The notes under the pieces: model-generated | Told to the model about the DNA's origin: nothing | What the model saw: only the letters and a program-made list of their open reading frames with translations | Database searches by the model: none | Part shown: piece by piece, positions 26,470-35,213 of the stretch | How the letters are laid out: each line of letters opens with the position of its first letter | Position numbering within the stretch: position 1 is the first letter of the stretch | Source: Spirochaetaceae bacterium | GTDB taxonomy: Bacteria; Spirochaetota; Spirochaetia; Treponematales; Breznakiellaceae | DNA: 40,169 nt | Direction of reading: 5' to 3' | NCBI GenBank assembly: GCA_031256905.1 | Contig: JAIRPY010000094.1 | Coordinates: 1 to 40,169, forward strand | Program-made: the position numbers and the translations under genes

Positions 26470-27134
26470 CCCTTTACCCCCGGGGTGTTCGTCTGGGGGT
26501 TGCAATAAGCTTCTGCGATTTCCGCGGCGGATACCGCGTCTTGGGCGTACATATCCGCGCCGATAGCCTCGCAGTAGTGTTTTGTTACCGGCGCGCCGCC
26601 GATCATAATTTTTACTTTTTCTCGCAATTTTGCGTCGGCCACGGCTTGGGTTAGGGCTTTTAGGTGGGGCATTGTCGTGGTGAGCGATGCGGTGCAGACG
26701 ATTATCCGGGCGTGTTCTCGTTCTGCGGCTTCGATGAACCGTTCGCTTGGGACGGACGCGCCTAAGTCGATTACCCGCAGGCCTAGGCCCCGCATCATTA
26801 CTCCTATTAGATTTTTTTCTATTTCCTGAATGTCTCCTTTAGCCGTGCCGATTACCACGGTTCCCTTTTGCGGGGATTCGCAGGCTTCAAGATAGGGTTG
26901 AAGCTGGCGGATTCCGAGATTTAAAGCCCGGGCGGTAATCAGCACTTCGGTGATGAAAATTTCGTTTTTCCGGTACCGGCGTTCCACTTCCGCCATGCCA
27001 GGAATAAGCCCGTGTTTCAGGATGTCCCCGACGGGGTACTGCTCCGCGATGGCCCGGGAAATCAGGCTCATCATCTCCTGGGCTTTCCCGGACTGCAGGG
27101 TCCGGGCAATTTCTTGCAATTCAAGCATTCCCAT
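26466..27134 (-). CDS. Corrinoid-protein-family protein with altered cobalt-ligand motif
   Basis: MtbC/MtgC-like throughout (N-terminal cap, TASLTTTMPHL, IMIGGAPVT), but DxHxxG is replaced by GTAKGDIQEIEKNLIG. Confidence 0.9.
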   Translation of the reverse strand: MGMLELQEIARTLQSGKAQEMMSLISRAIAEQYPVGDILKHGLIPGMAEVERRYRKNEIFITEVLITARALNLGIRQLQPYLEACESPQKGTVVIGTAKGDIQEIEKNLIGVMMRGLGLRVIDLGASVPSERFIEAAEREHARIIVCTASLTTTMPHLKALTQAVADAKLREKVKIMIGGAPVTKHYCEAIGADMYAQDAVSAAEIAEAYCNPQTNTPGVKG

Positions 27135-27172
27135 TCCTTGTTTTTTATGCCGTTTTCCTTAGTTTGCGGCTT

Positions 27173-28561
27173 TTATTCATCCTTGATGAGTCTGCGGCAG
27201 GCGAGGGAAAAGTTGTGTTCCGAGATCTCCTGCGCCATTCCGCCCTGTCCCCGGTATTTTCCCGGGCTTACGCCGATGTAATGTTTAAAAGTCTTGGAAA
27301 ACCAGCTTTGATCTTCAAAACCGCAGGACCCCGCGATTTCGCTGAGCGAAAGATCCGTTTCGGTGAGCATCCGGCTGGCCTTTTCGACTCTGATGCGGTT
27401 GAGGTAACTCGACAGATTTTCCCCCATTTCTTCCTTGAAAATCGTGCTGAAATAGGGCGCGGACAAACCCGAAGCCGACGCAATTTCTTGCAGACTGATC
27501 TTCCGGGTGTAGTTTTCCCAAATGAACCGCTCGGCTTTCCGCAGAGCCGACGCGTGCCGCACCCCGTGGAACGAAAAGATCTGCCCGGCCATGCGTTCAA
27601 CAATGCTGTGGAGCACGTCGGTTAATTCTTCCACATTTTGGGCCCTTTGAATCCGTTTTAGATGCTCGTTGTTGGTTTCCAGGAGAATCTTTTCCGTGGT
27701 GCCTGAAGCCGCATGGGTTCGGGACAAGAGAACCACAAGCTCTATAGCCCGAAACTGGATGTACCGAAACTGATCCGGATTGGCGAAGAGCAAAACCGCC
27801 AAAAGCTCGTTAAGGATGCGCCGGCCCGTATCATTATCCCCCCGCCGGAGCGCGGACAGTAACATCCGTTCCTTGTCCAAAGGATAATCCGGCAAGGGGG
27901 ATCCCGCAGGATACTGCTCCTTCAGTTCCTGAATCTTCGCGGATAAATCTGTCTGCTGTTCGGCGCGGCGTTTCATGGTTTTGTAATACTCTTCGCTTCC
28001 GGCGGACAGGGATTCCGCCAAAATCAGCATCAGTTCCGCCAGAGCTTTAATCCGGTCCGAATCGCCTTTGGGAAACCGGGCTACTTTCTCCCGAATTTCT
28101 TCTATCGAAACGTTTCCGCCCCCCATCTGATACATGAGGTCTGCGGTTTCCTTAGGGTCGATTCCCAAAAAACCGGTCCCCACCAAGGATCCGACAAACC
28201 GGTCCTCCGCATATACCGGGCTGGTCCAGAACATAAAACCCAACTCGCACATGTATATATGGGACCCCCGGAACCGGTTCGATTCCTTGATCCCGTTGAT
28301 GTGCATTTCCGCGCAGGGACCCGCCGAAAAATCCTGGGCAACCTCGGGCTCCACTCCCCCTCGATGCTTCATGCAGTAAAGGCAGGGCGTCCAAACCCCA
28401 TCCTTGACCGCCTCAGGAATAGGCAGATAAGTATGATCCTCGACGCAGGCAAGCGCGCCCGTGGCTTTTGCGTATACGGTCAACATTTTGTATGCCTTGA
28501 GCAAGATAGGATCAGTCCGGCTTGAGGCGTTGACGTTGCTTTTTTCTTTTTTTTCTTTCAT
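27173..28561 (-). CDS. PocR-sensory-domain AraC-family transcriptional regulator
   Basis: N-term PocR-like segment with CLYCMKH...CAEMH...YMCELGFMFWTSPVY. C-term AraC HTH (ISLQEIASASGLSAPYFSTIFKEEMGENLSSYLNRIRVEKA...CGFEDQSWFSKTFKHYIGVSPGKYR). Confidence 0.88.
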   Translation of the reverse strand: MKEKKEKSNVNASSRTDPILLKAYKMLTVYAKATGALACVEDHTYLPIPEAVKDGVWTPCLYCMKHRGGVEPEVAQDFSAGPCAEMHINGIKESNRFRGSHIYMCELGFMFWTSPVYAEDRFVGSLVGTGFLGIDPKETADLMYQMGGGNVSIEEIREKVARFPKGDSDRIKALAELMLILAESLSAGSEEYYKTMKRRAEQQTDLSAKIQELKEQYPAGSPLPDYPLDKERMLLSALRRGDNDTGRRILNELLAVLLFANPDQFRYIQFRAIELVVLLSRTHAASGTTEKILLETNNEHLKRIQRAQNVEELTDVLHSIVERMAGQIFSFHGVRHASALRKAERFIWENYTRKISLQEIASASGLSAPYFSTIFKEEMGENLSSYLNRIRVEKASRMLTETDLSLSEIAGSCGFEDQSWFSKTFKHYIGVSPGKYRGQGGMAQEISEHNFSLACRRLIKDE

Positions 28562-28582
28562 ACGAGCTGACCCCTCACTGTC

Positions 28583-29998
28583 TTAATAATATATACTTTC
28601 TTCCTTCTTGTATTGTACTTTATTGTAATACGCCGGTTTTATTTTGACAATCGGCGAGTACCCCCCGGATTCCCGGTATTTTCCAGGACTCACTCCGAGG
28701 TAACTTTTGAAGATCTTCGAGAACCAGCTTTGATCCTCAAAACCGCAGGCGCCGGATATTTCGCTTAAAGGCAGATCCGTTTCAGAAAGCAGGGCCGCCG
28801 CCTTTTCCACCCTCAGTCGGTTCAGATAACCGGAAAGGTTTTCTCCCATTTCTTCTTTAAATATACTACTAAAATAGGACGCCGACAGTCCCGAAACCTC
28901 AGCGATTTCCTGCAAACTGAGTTTTCGGGTGTAATGTTCCCAAATATACCGCTCGGCCTTCCGCAACGCGGACGCGTGCCGGACCCCCTGAAACGAAAAA
29001 ATGCGCCCTCCAATGCAGTCTATGATGCCCCCCAGGATGTGCATAATTTCCGAGACGCTCTTGGATTCCTGAATCTTCTTGAAATACCGGTTATTGACTT
29101 CGAGGGCCGTCCGGTACTCGGCGGATTCCTTGGTATGTCCCGCGCTGAGGGCCTCCCGGGAAAGCATCACCGCCAATTCAATAGCCCGAAGTTGCATAAA
29201 ATCCACATTCCCCGGATTAGCCGCGCCAATGCCCTCCAGAAGTTCATGCAGAATCTTCCGGGCATTATCGTAATCTCCGCGCCTCAGCGCGGCAAGCAAA
29301 AGCCGCTCCTTATCCAAAGGATGATCCTGCTTTTTTCCCTTGGCCGCCTTCCCCGGCCCCGCCGGAACCCCGGGTTTTTTATACATCCGGGCGAAGTTTT
29401 CATTTTCTTTGGACAGCCCGGTCTGCTTCGGATTCGGCTGTTTCATACCGGAAATTTGTTCCGCGCAAAACCCAAGCATCTGGGCGAGAGCTTTTATCTC
29501 CTCATACGTTCGGGACCGGCTTTGCGCGGCATACTTGAGAGCTTCGGTCTCGGTCACCGCGCCTTTGCTGAGGACAAGAATCCGCCGGATTACTTCCTGG
29601 GGGTCTACGTGCAGTACCTGTCCGGCGTTCAAGGCCCCGATGAACCGTCCCCCCGCGTAGATCACACTGATCCAGAAGATCAATCCCAGTTCGCAGGTGT
29701 AAATGTAGGTCCCGCCGTTTCGGTGGGCTTCGAACATACTCTCCGAGTGCATGGGATTGCAGGGATATTCCCAATTTCCCCAGTCCCGAGGCGCGTCCTG
29801 GCTGTGCTTGCGGCAGAGTTCGCAGAAAAATGTTCGGTCCTTATAAGGCACAATCTTCAGAGGATTGCCGCTGTGGTCCATCAAAGCCACGGAGCAGTCC
29901 GCCGCCCGCTGATAAGAAGTCATCACTTTAGAGGCTTTCATCAGTAAGGGCTCCACTTCCCGGCGGTTTATAATACTGGATTGACAACAAGGATTCAT
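28583..29998 (-). CDS. PocR-sensory-domain AraC-family transcriptional regulator (paralogue of the 27173-28561 product)
   Basis: PocR-like CELCRKH...CNPMH...YTCELGLIFWISVIYAGGRFIGALNAGQV. AraC HTH nearly the same as the neighbour. SD AGGAG upstream. Confidence 0.88.
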   Translation of the reverse strand: MNPCCQSSIINRREVEPLLMKASKVMTSYQRAADCSVALMDHSGNPLKIVPYKDRTFFCELCRKHSQDAPRDWGNWEYPCNPMHSESMFEAHRNGGTYIYTCELGLIFWISVIYAGGRFIGALNAGQVLHVDPQEVIRRILVLSKGAVTETEALKYAAQSRSRTYEEIKALAQMLGFCAEQISGMKQPNPKQTGLSKENENFARMYKKPGVPAGPGKAAKGKKQDHPLDKERLLLAALRRGDYDNARKILHELLEGIGAANPGNVDFMQLRAIELAVMLSREALSAGHTKESAEYRTALEVNNRYFKKIQESKSVSEIMHILGGIIDCIGGRIFSFQGVRHASALRKAERYIWEHYTRKLSLQEIAEVSGLSASYFSSIFKEEMGENLSGYLNRLRVEKAAALLSETDLPLSEISGACGFEDQSWFSKIFKSYLGVSPGKYRESGGYSPIVKIKPAYYNKVQYKKEESIYY

Positions 29999-30243
29999 AA
30001 AAAATCTCCTATAAATACATCAGTAATTAAAAGTGTACTCATAGCTGTTTTGAACGGACTACACCCTAATGGCTATTTTTCTTTTTCTTTTTGAAAAAAA
30101 TGTCTGCCCCCAGGTTAAAGGCCCATCGATCTTAGCAAGGGGTCATACAACCGAAGAAAAAATAATTCATGGAACATTCAGGACTGATATATAGAGAAAA
30201 TTTACTGTAGGGTATATATTTTTTCCGAGGATTCAGGCATCGA

Positions 30244-30329
30244 AGCAGATGAACCTGCTCCTTTTCCAAAGGTTTTGTGGATCGCTACCTAAACGTCTAG
30301 AGCATCCTCAACCGCAACGTTTGAGGATG
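30244..30329. other. Cluster of three short inverted repeats (possible structured 3' UTR/RNA)
   Basis: AGCAG-N6-CTGCT (30244-30259), CCTTT-TCC-AAAGG (30260-30272), CATCCTCAA-N9-TTGAGGATG (30303-30329). Confidence 0.4.
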
Positions 30330-30338
30330 GCGCAAACT

Positions 30339-30782
30339 TTAATGTTCCCAGCGGTTCTGATTATGCCGGCGGACCACCCGCACGGAACGGTTCTGGTATT
30401 GTCCATCGCTGGAAGTTTCTTGATATTTTTTGTAAGGGCCGTCCCCGGACTTATAACCTTCGCCAGGTCCGGCGTCAGAGTAGGCCGGCTCTTCCTTATA
30501 GTCCCGGTCCACCCGAAATAACGCGGAACGATTTCGTTTTCGTTCCCGGACATATCGTTCCAATACCTGCAAGGATTCATCAAATCCCCCAAGGAATTCC
30601 GTTAGGTCCTCGGCAAAAAGGATCACCGATTGCCGTTCAAAACCGCCGCCGCCTTCCCCCCGATTTTTACTCTCCACAATGTTAAGATATAAATCGCCCA
30701 TTCGGTTCTCTTTCACATTGAAGAAATAGGTCCTATTCTGTAACTGCACTTTTGTCGAATATAACTCGCCCCGTATGCCCAT
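30339..30782 (-). CDS. PUR-domain (DUF3276-type) DNA/RNA-binding protein, BpuR-like
   Basis: MGIRGELYSTKVQLQNRTYFFNVKENRMGDLYLNIVESK and SVILFAEDLTEFLGGFDESLQVLERYV. Basic, low-complexity C-terminus. SD AAGGAA upstream. Confidence 0.75.
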   Translation of the reverse strand: MGIRGELYSTKVQLQNRTYFFNVKENRMGDLYLNIVESKNRGEGGGGFERQSVILFAEDLTEFLGGFDESLQVLERYVRERKRNRSALFRVDRDYKEEPAYSDAGPGEGYKSGDGPYKKYQETSSDGQYQNRSVRVVRRHNQNRWEH

Positions 30783-30805
30783 GTTTTATTCCTTTTGTAT
30801 CGAAG

Positions 30806-32623
30806 CTATTTGAGCGTATCCGCTTCGATAACCATACGCCTCTGCCACTCGATGAGGTCCCGTTCCAATGCCGTATCAGAACCTTCCGCATCAGCCATAA
30901 CCCGAAATACCGGTTCCGTCGCGGAACCGCGCATCCAAATCCATGCTTTTTCCCGGCCCGCATCCCCGCAGAATGCGATCTTAAGCCCCCCTTTGCCGGC
31001 CTCCCCGAAACGGGTAATTCCCCGGCGTTCTTCCATTCCGTTGTAACACGCCGGGGTCCAACCGTTTATGCCGTACCGAACTCGCAGTTCTTCCTTTCGT
31101 TCCTCCCAAGAGCGCAAAAATATTGTCTGATAGCGGTCTTTTAACCCGGTATGATCCCTCGTTCTTACCTGCAAAGCCGCTTCCGGCGTGTACGATCCTG
31201 TGGTAGTAAACTTGGGAAGGGAATCAAGGAGGTCGGAAAGAGAAAAATCCCGCGGATACCCATTTTGATGAGAAAGACGCCGCCAGATATCGAAAAAGCC
31301 TTCGCGCCCGTCCCCGCCCCGAAGGGTCAAGAGTTTTACAATAGCCATAACCGTGTTAATCGGGTCCCGGACAGCCGATGGGTGCGTTATGTTGCCTCCG
31401 GCAGAGCCTTCTCCCAAAATTCGCACGGTCCAGCCTTGTTCCCGCAGGCGGCGGGCAAGGCCGACCACGTTAGCCTCCCCGACTTCCGCCCGGAACACCG
31501 AAACCCCGAAAGCCTGCGCGATCCGGTCGATCCGCAGGGATGTCGGATCGTTTACCGCCACCGCAACTTTTTTCCCGGCGGTGCCGTCCGGGGCAAGCTC
31601 TCCGGTCCAGACCAGATGGGCAAACTCTCCGACACACGCCAGGGCAAACCCTTCCTGAGCCTCAAGGCTCCGGGCTTTTCCGGCGGCTTCGTCCCAGATG
31701 ACCAGATTGCCCCGATCCCCATCGCAGTCAGGCACGTAGCCTAAAATAACTTCGGGATGCGTCTGATGAGTTTCCTCAAGAAACCGTCGGCAAGGTTCTA
31801 GGGCCTCTCCTTCAGGCACAATCTTGTGCGCGATACCCCCCGGGGTATCGTTTATGGCGTACACCGGAATGCCCAATTCCCCAAAAAATTCCCGATCAAT
31901 AGACAAAGTCCGGGCAGAACCGTTAAAATCCACCGCAATTCCCAGAGGTTTTTTCTGCAATCCTTCGATTAGAGCTTGAGAAAGGGTTTTTTCAACTCCG
32001 AAAACCACCTTTTTGGTGAAATTAAGGTATGCGGCGTAGGCTTCTTTTTTTACCGCCGGCGCCTCGGCGTACACGTCCGGGATGGGAGTCGGAGCAGACA
32101 AAGCCGGGAGCCGGGCAACCCGGTCCGGGTCGGCGGTGAAGGCCCGAAAATCAGCGATCAGCTTGGACGCTTCCTCGGCCGACAGAACTCCGCCGTCAAT
32201 CCGCCCGAATTTAAGCCCGTTATGCCCAATAGGATTATGGCTTGCCGAAATGTACACAAAGCCGCAGGCGGATTCCGCGCTTCGGGCGTACGCCATAATC
32301 TCCGGGGCTGAGGTTATTTCGGCAAATCTTACTTGGCAATTTTCGGCGGCGAAGGCCCGAAGCATTGCATCCGCGATGGCCGGTCCTGTGGGTCTCGTAT
32401 CCATCCCGACGATAATCGTCGGATGGTCCGTATCGCGCTTCAGGCAGTCCGCGAACACCTTGGCGGCGCAGAAGGCCATGAGGGCATGGGACTCGGAAAT
32501 GTTCGGGCTGTTACTTTCCTCCCGGCAGGCGGTTTCCTTTGCGTCATCGCTGGCGAAGACTCCCCGCCAGCCCGAAGGCGAGAGGATCATATTCTCTAAA
32601 GCCGCTTTAAATTCCTGCATCAT
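30806..32623 (-). CDS. Phosphohexomutase (phosphoglucomutase/phosphomannomutase family)
   Basis: IIVGMDTRPTGPAIADA, YISASHNPIGHNGLKF (phosphoserine loop), GYVPDCDGDRGNLV (metal loop), WIWMRGSATEPVFRVMADA. Start at ATG 32623, overlapping the atpB TGA (ATGA). Confidence 0.88.
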   Translation of the reverse strand: MMQEFKAALENMILSPSGWRGVFASDDAKETACREESNSPNISESHALMAFCAAKVFADCLKRDTDHPTIIVGMDTRPTGPAIADAMLRAFAAENCQVRFAEITSAPEIMAYARSAESACGFVYISASHNPIGHNGLKFGRIDGGVLSAEEASKLIADFRAFTADPDRVARLPALSAPTPIPDVYAEAPAVKKEAYAAYLNFTKKVVFGVEKTLSQALIEGLQKKPLGIAVDFNGSARTLSIDREFFGELGIPVYAINDTPGGIAHKIVPEGEALEPCRRFLEETHQTHPEVILGYVPDCDGDRGNLVIWDEAAGKARSLEAQEGFALACVGEFAHLVWTGELAPDGTAGKKVAVAVNDPTSLRIDRIAQAFGVSVFRAEVGEANVVGLARRLREQGWTVRILGEGSAGGNITHPSAVRDPINTVMAIVKLLTLRGGDGREGFFDIWRRLSHQNGYPRDFSLSDLLDSLPKFTTTGSYTPEAALQVRTRDHTGLKDRYQTIFLRSWEERKEELRVRYGINGWTPACYNGMEERRGITRFGEAGKGGLKIAFCGDAGREKAWIWMRGSATEPVFRVMADAEGSDTALERDLIEWQRRMVIEADTLK

Positions 32624-33378
32624 TCTTCCACCGCTTCTGAGATGAACAATGTAGTAAGGAAGGAAAACACCACCGCCTGAATCAGGCCGTCGAAAAAGTC
32701 GAAGTATATGGACAAAGCCGTAGGGATTGCAATAGGAATCGGCAGAGCGTCTTCGACGAGAAGCATGATAATAAACCCTCCGAGGATATTGCCGAAAAGC
32801 CGTAGACACAGGGACAAGGGGCGGACAATATATTCCAAAAGGTTGAAGGGAAGCATCATCGGGGCGGGCTGGAAGAGTTTACGGACCCAACCTTTCAGGC
32901 CTCGGGCTTTCAGGCCCCCGAAAAGAACCAGCAGGATCGACAGGAGCGCGAGGGCGGCGGTAAAGTTTATATCCCTCCCGGGAGGCTTGATCTCGAAGGG
33001 CGCATTGATGTGGAAAGCGGAAATCGAAAGGGGCGAAATCGCCGGGATGATATTTGCAATGAGCAGGAAGAGGAATATTGTGCCGATATAGGGTCCATAC
33101 GTTTTAGCCCGATGTCCGAAGTATTGACTCGAAAAGGAGTTAAGAAATTCGACAGCCCCTTCGAGGAATATTTGGGGTCCTTTCGGCACGGCCTGCATTT
33201 TGCGGGTTAAGAGGACCCCGGCAAGGATCAAAATACCCATAACAACCCAAGACACAACGATGGTTTCGTTTATATCCAGGGCGGTTACGGTTTTGCCGAG
33301 AAACGTAATCGACATTCCCTCGGGGAGGGGTATGGAAAAAACCGTTTTGAATTCCGTCAGGGATTCTTTTATATCCAT
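32620..33378 (-). CDS. atpB: F0F1-type ATP synthase subunit a
   Basis: IVRPLSLCLRLFGNILGGFIIMLL (conserved essential Arg helix), FDFFDGLIQAVVFSFLTTLFISEAVEE C-terminus. Confidence 0.93.
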   Translation of the reverse strand: MDIKESLTEFKTVFSIPLPEGMSITFLGKTVTALDINETIVVSWVVMGILILAGVLLTRKMQAVPKGPQIFLEGAVEFLNSFSSQYFGHRAKTYGPYIGTIFLFLLIANIIPAISPLSISAFHINAPFEIKPPGRDINFTAALALLSILLVLFGGLKARGLKGWVRKLFQPAPMMLPFNLLEYIVRPLSLCLRLFGNILGGFIIMLLVEDALPIPIAIPTALSIYFDFFDGLIQAVVFSFLTTLFISEAVEE

Positions 33379-33467
33379 GATGGATCTTACATACTACATA
33401 TTATGGAATTGATCAAGCCCTTCTTTTCTTTATTTAAAAGAGAAAAAATGTAATTTTTTTAGAAAAA

Positions 33468-33992
33468 TCAGGATAGTTCGTTATCTTTAAAGAAAAAATC
33501 GTCTTTAAAATACTTTTTCAGCAAAGTTTCTGAAACCGCGTCTTTTTTGTTCATGTGCGTATAGGTTTCTTCGAGGAAGCCTTTGGTCGTGTAGAAGCAT
33601 CCGAGGACGAAAAATTCCGCGACTTTACTAACCACCCCGATAGCGGCGTACATCTGCATCGGGTTGTCATGGACGAAATCGGACATAATGTATTCGATGA
33701 CGATTTGCTCCGCCAGGCTTATTCCATAGAGGGTTTCTGAGACCGGGAAATTATGCCGCATCTGCTCTTTCCCAAGGACCACGAAGAAATTGCCCACTCC
33801 GGAACGGTCTAACCCCCGGTCTATCGTCCGGGCGACCAGGGAATACAACGCACTGTTCATGTCGATGAGGGCCTTGTCGTCTAAGGCGTTGTAGTGTTTC
33901 AGCTGTTCCGCCTTCCGAATCTTCTCTTTCCACCGGATCGCCAAATTCCGGGCGTTAAAATTCAATGCGTCGATTAGGGTACTCTCTACCAT
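33468..33992 (-). CDS. RsbRD-N-terminal-like helical protein (putative)
   Basis: All-alpha pattern beginning LIDALNFNARNLAIRWKEKIRKAEQLKHYNALDD, resembling RsbRD/sensor N-terminal domains. Homology not checked. Confidence 0.5.
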   Translation of the reverse strand: MVESTLIDALNFNARNLAIRWKEKIRKAEQLKHYNALDDKALIDMNSALYSLVARTIDRGLDRSGVGNFFVVLGKEQMRHNFPVSETLYGISLAEQIVIEYIMSDFVHDNPMQMYAAIGVVSKVAEFFVLGCFYTTKGFLEETYTHMNKKDAVSETLLKKYFKDDFFFKDNELS

Positions 33993-34027
33993 AAATAAAG
34001 TGTACCACGGCTCTTCAAAATATACAA
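33993..34027 (-). promoter_or_regulatory. Predicted promoter, leaderless arrangement
   Basis: Minus strand TTGTAT (34027-34022), 17 nt ending TGG (extended -10), TACACT (34004-33999), TTATTT, ATG 33992. No SD. Confidence 0.55.
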
Positions 34028-34092
34028 GAAATTTCTTAAATTTTTCTCTTTTGAAAAATACATTTTTAAAAACTTTTTAAAATAAAAATATT

Positions 34093-35148
34093 CTAACGCA
34101 AAGTAAGGGTTAAAAGCAAGGGAAGATGATCGCTTACGCCGCCGCCGGTACGGGGATTATACCCGTAGGGTTTATCGGCTTTGAGAAAGGCCTCTTCCTG
34201 GACGACTTGGCAGTCGCTGAACTCCCAGCCGGTTTCGTCGAAGAGCCCGGGCGACAACAGAAAGTGATCAATCCTTTCCCAAGCCTCTCGGAAATAATAG
34301 GACCCGGCATCTGATATTTCGCTCCAAGGAGAATAGAAAACCAGCGAGTCTTCGGGAAAATGTTCCGGTTCCGGCGGAGTTTTCCGGCTGAGGATGAGAA
34401 AATCCGACTGAGCGGAGCCGGCGAGTTCCGCGGCCTCCGGATCGTCCGGCAGGAGCGCGAGGACCCGCGGGCTTTTGCGGTAAAATTCATCGTAATTTTC
34501 GTTGAGGTCCCCTAGGATAATCACCGGTATAGCCGGATATTCCTGCCGCAATTCCCGAAGCCGCCGCAAAATAAGCCGGGCCGAGGCTTTCCGCAGGGTT
34601 TCGGTTTCATCATCTCCTCCAAGTTTCGATTTCCAATGGCACACAAAGCAGACAAACGGAGCGTCTTTGACCCGAAACCATATTTCGAGCAGGGGCCGGG
34701 GCGGAGTTTCTCCGTTTATCGTGATAGAATGAAGGAAGGTCCCTTCAAAAGGGATGCGGCTCAACACGCCGAGGCCCAAGGCTCCGCCGGGATTTGCGCC
34801 GAAAAAACGCCAGTTGTACGGATTTTTCCCGCTTTTTTCAAAGGCTTCCGCCAGGTCTGCCAGAACTTGGGAGTTTTCGATTTCGATCAGCCCCAGAATG
34901 TCCGGCGGAGGGTCGCTTATTTTTTTAAGCCCCAGGGCAAAAGTGTTCAGTCTTCCCCGGTACTTTTCCTCGGTCCAGCCTGCGGAAGCGCGATAATCGT
35001 CATATTCTCTCCCGGTTTCTTGTCCGTCAAAAAGGGCCTGCATATTCCAGGTAATGATCCGCATTTTTTCAAAGTTTTCTAACTTTTCCGATGTCTCGCA
35101 TCCCAAAAACCAGAATGCCAAGAATCCGATGAAAAGAATTTTTTCCAT
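34093..35148 (-). CDS. Endonuclease/exonuclease/phosphatase-family lipoprotein
   Basis: Lipobox LAFWFLGC; RIITWNMQALFDG, DILGLIEIENSQVL, PVIILGDLNENYDE, GGVSDHLPLLLTL. SD GGAGG upstream. Confidence 0.85.
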   Translation of the reverse strand: MEKILFIGFLAFWFLGCETSEKLENFEKMRIITWNMQALFDGQETGREYDDYRASAGWTEEKYRGRLNTFALGLKKISDPPPDILGLIEIENSQVLADLAEAFEKSGKNPYNWRFFGANPGGALGLGVLSRIPFEGTFLHSITINGETPPRPLLEIWFRVKDAPFVCFVCHWKSKLGGDDETETLRKASARLILRRLRELRQEYPAIPVIILGDLNENYDEFYRKSPRVLALLPDDPEAAELAGSAQSDFLILSRKTPPEPEHFPEDSLVFYSPWSEISDAGSYYFREAWERIDHFLLSPGLFDETGWEFSDCQVVQEEAFLKADKPYGYNPRTGGGVSDHLPLLLTLTLR

Positions 35149-35213
35149 CTAAAACCTCCACCATGGAAAAGGTTTTATGCGGAAATCTGCTTTAATTTTT
35201 TTGCAGAAATGCT

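Noticed and set aside
26466-27134. Calling the His-less corrinoid protein a pseudogene
   Set aside because: Full-length frame, all other family motifs intact and an operon-like position argue against decay; kept as CDS with an altered motif.
30733-30963. Short ORFs at the phosphohexomutase/PUR junction
   Set aside because: Out-of-frame products overlapping the 3' end of the phosphohexomutase; no independent support.
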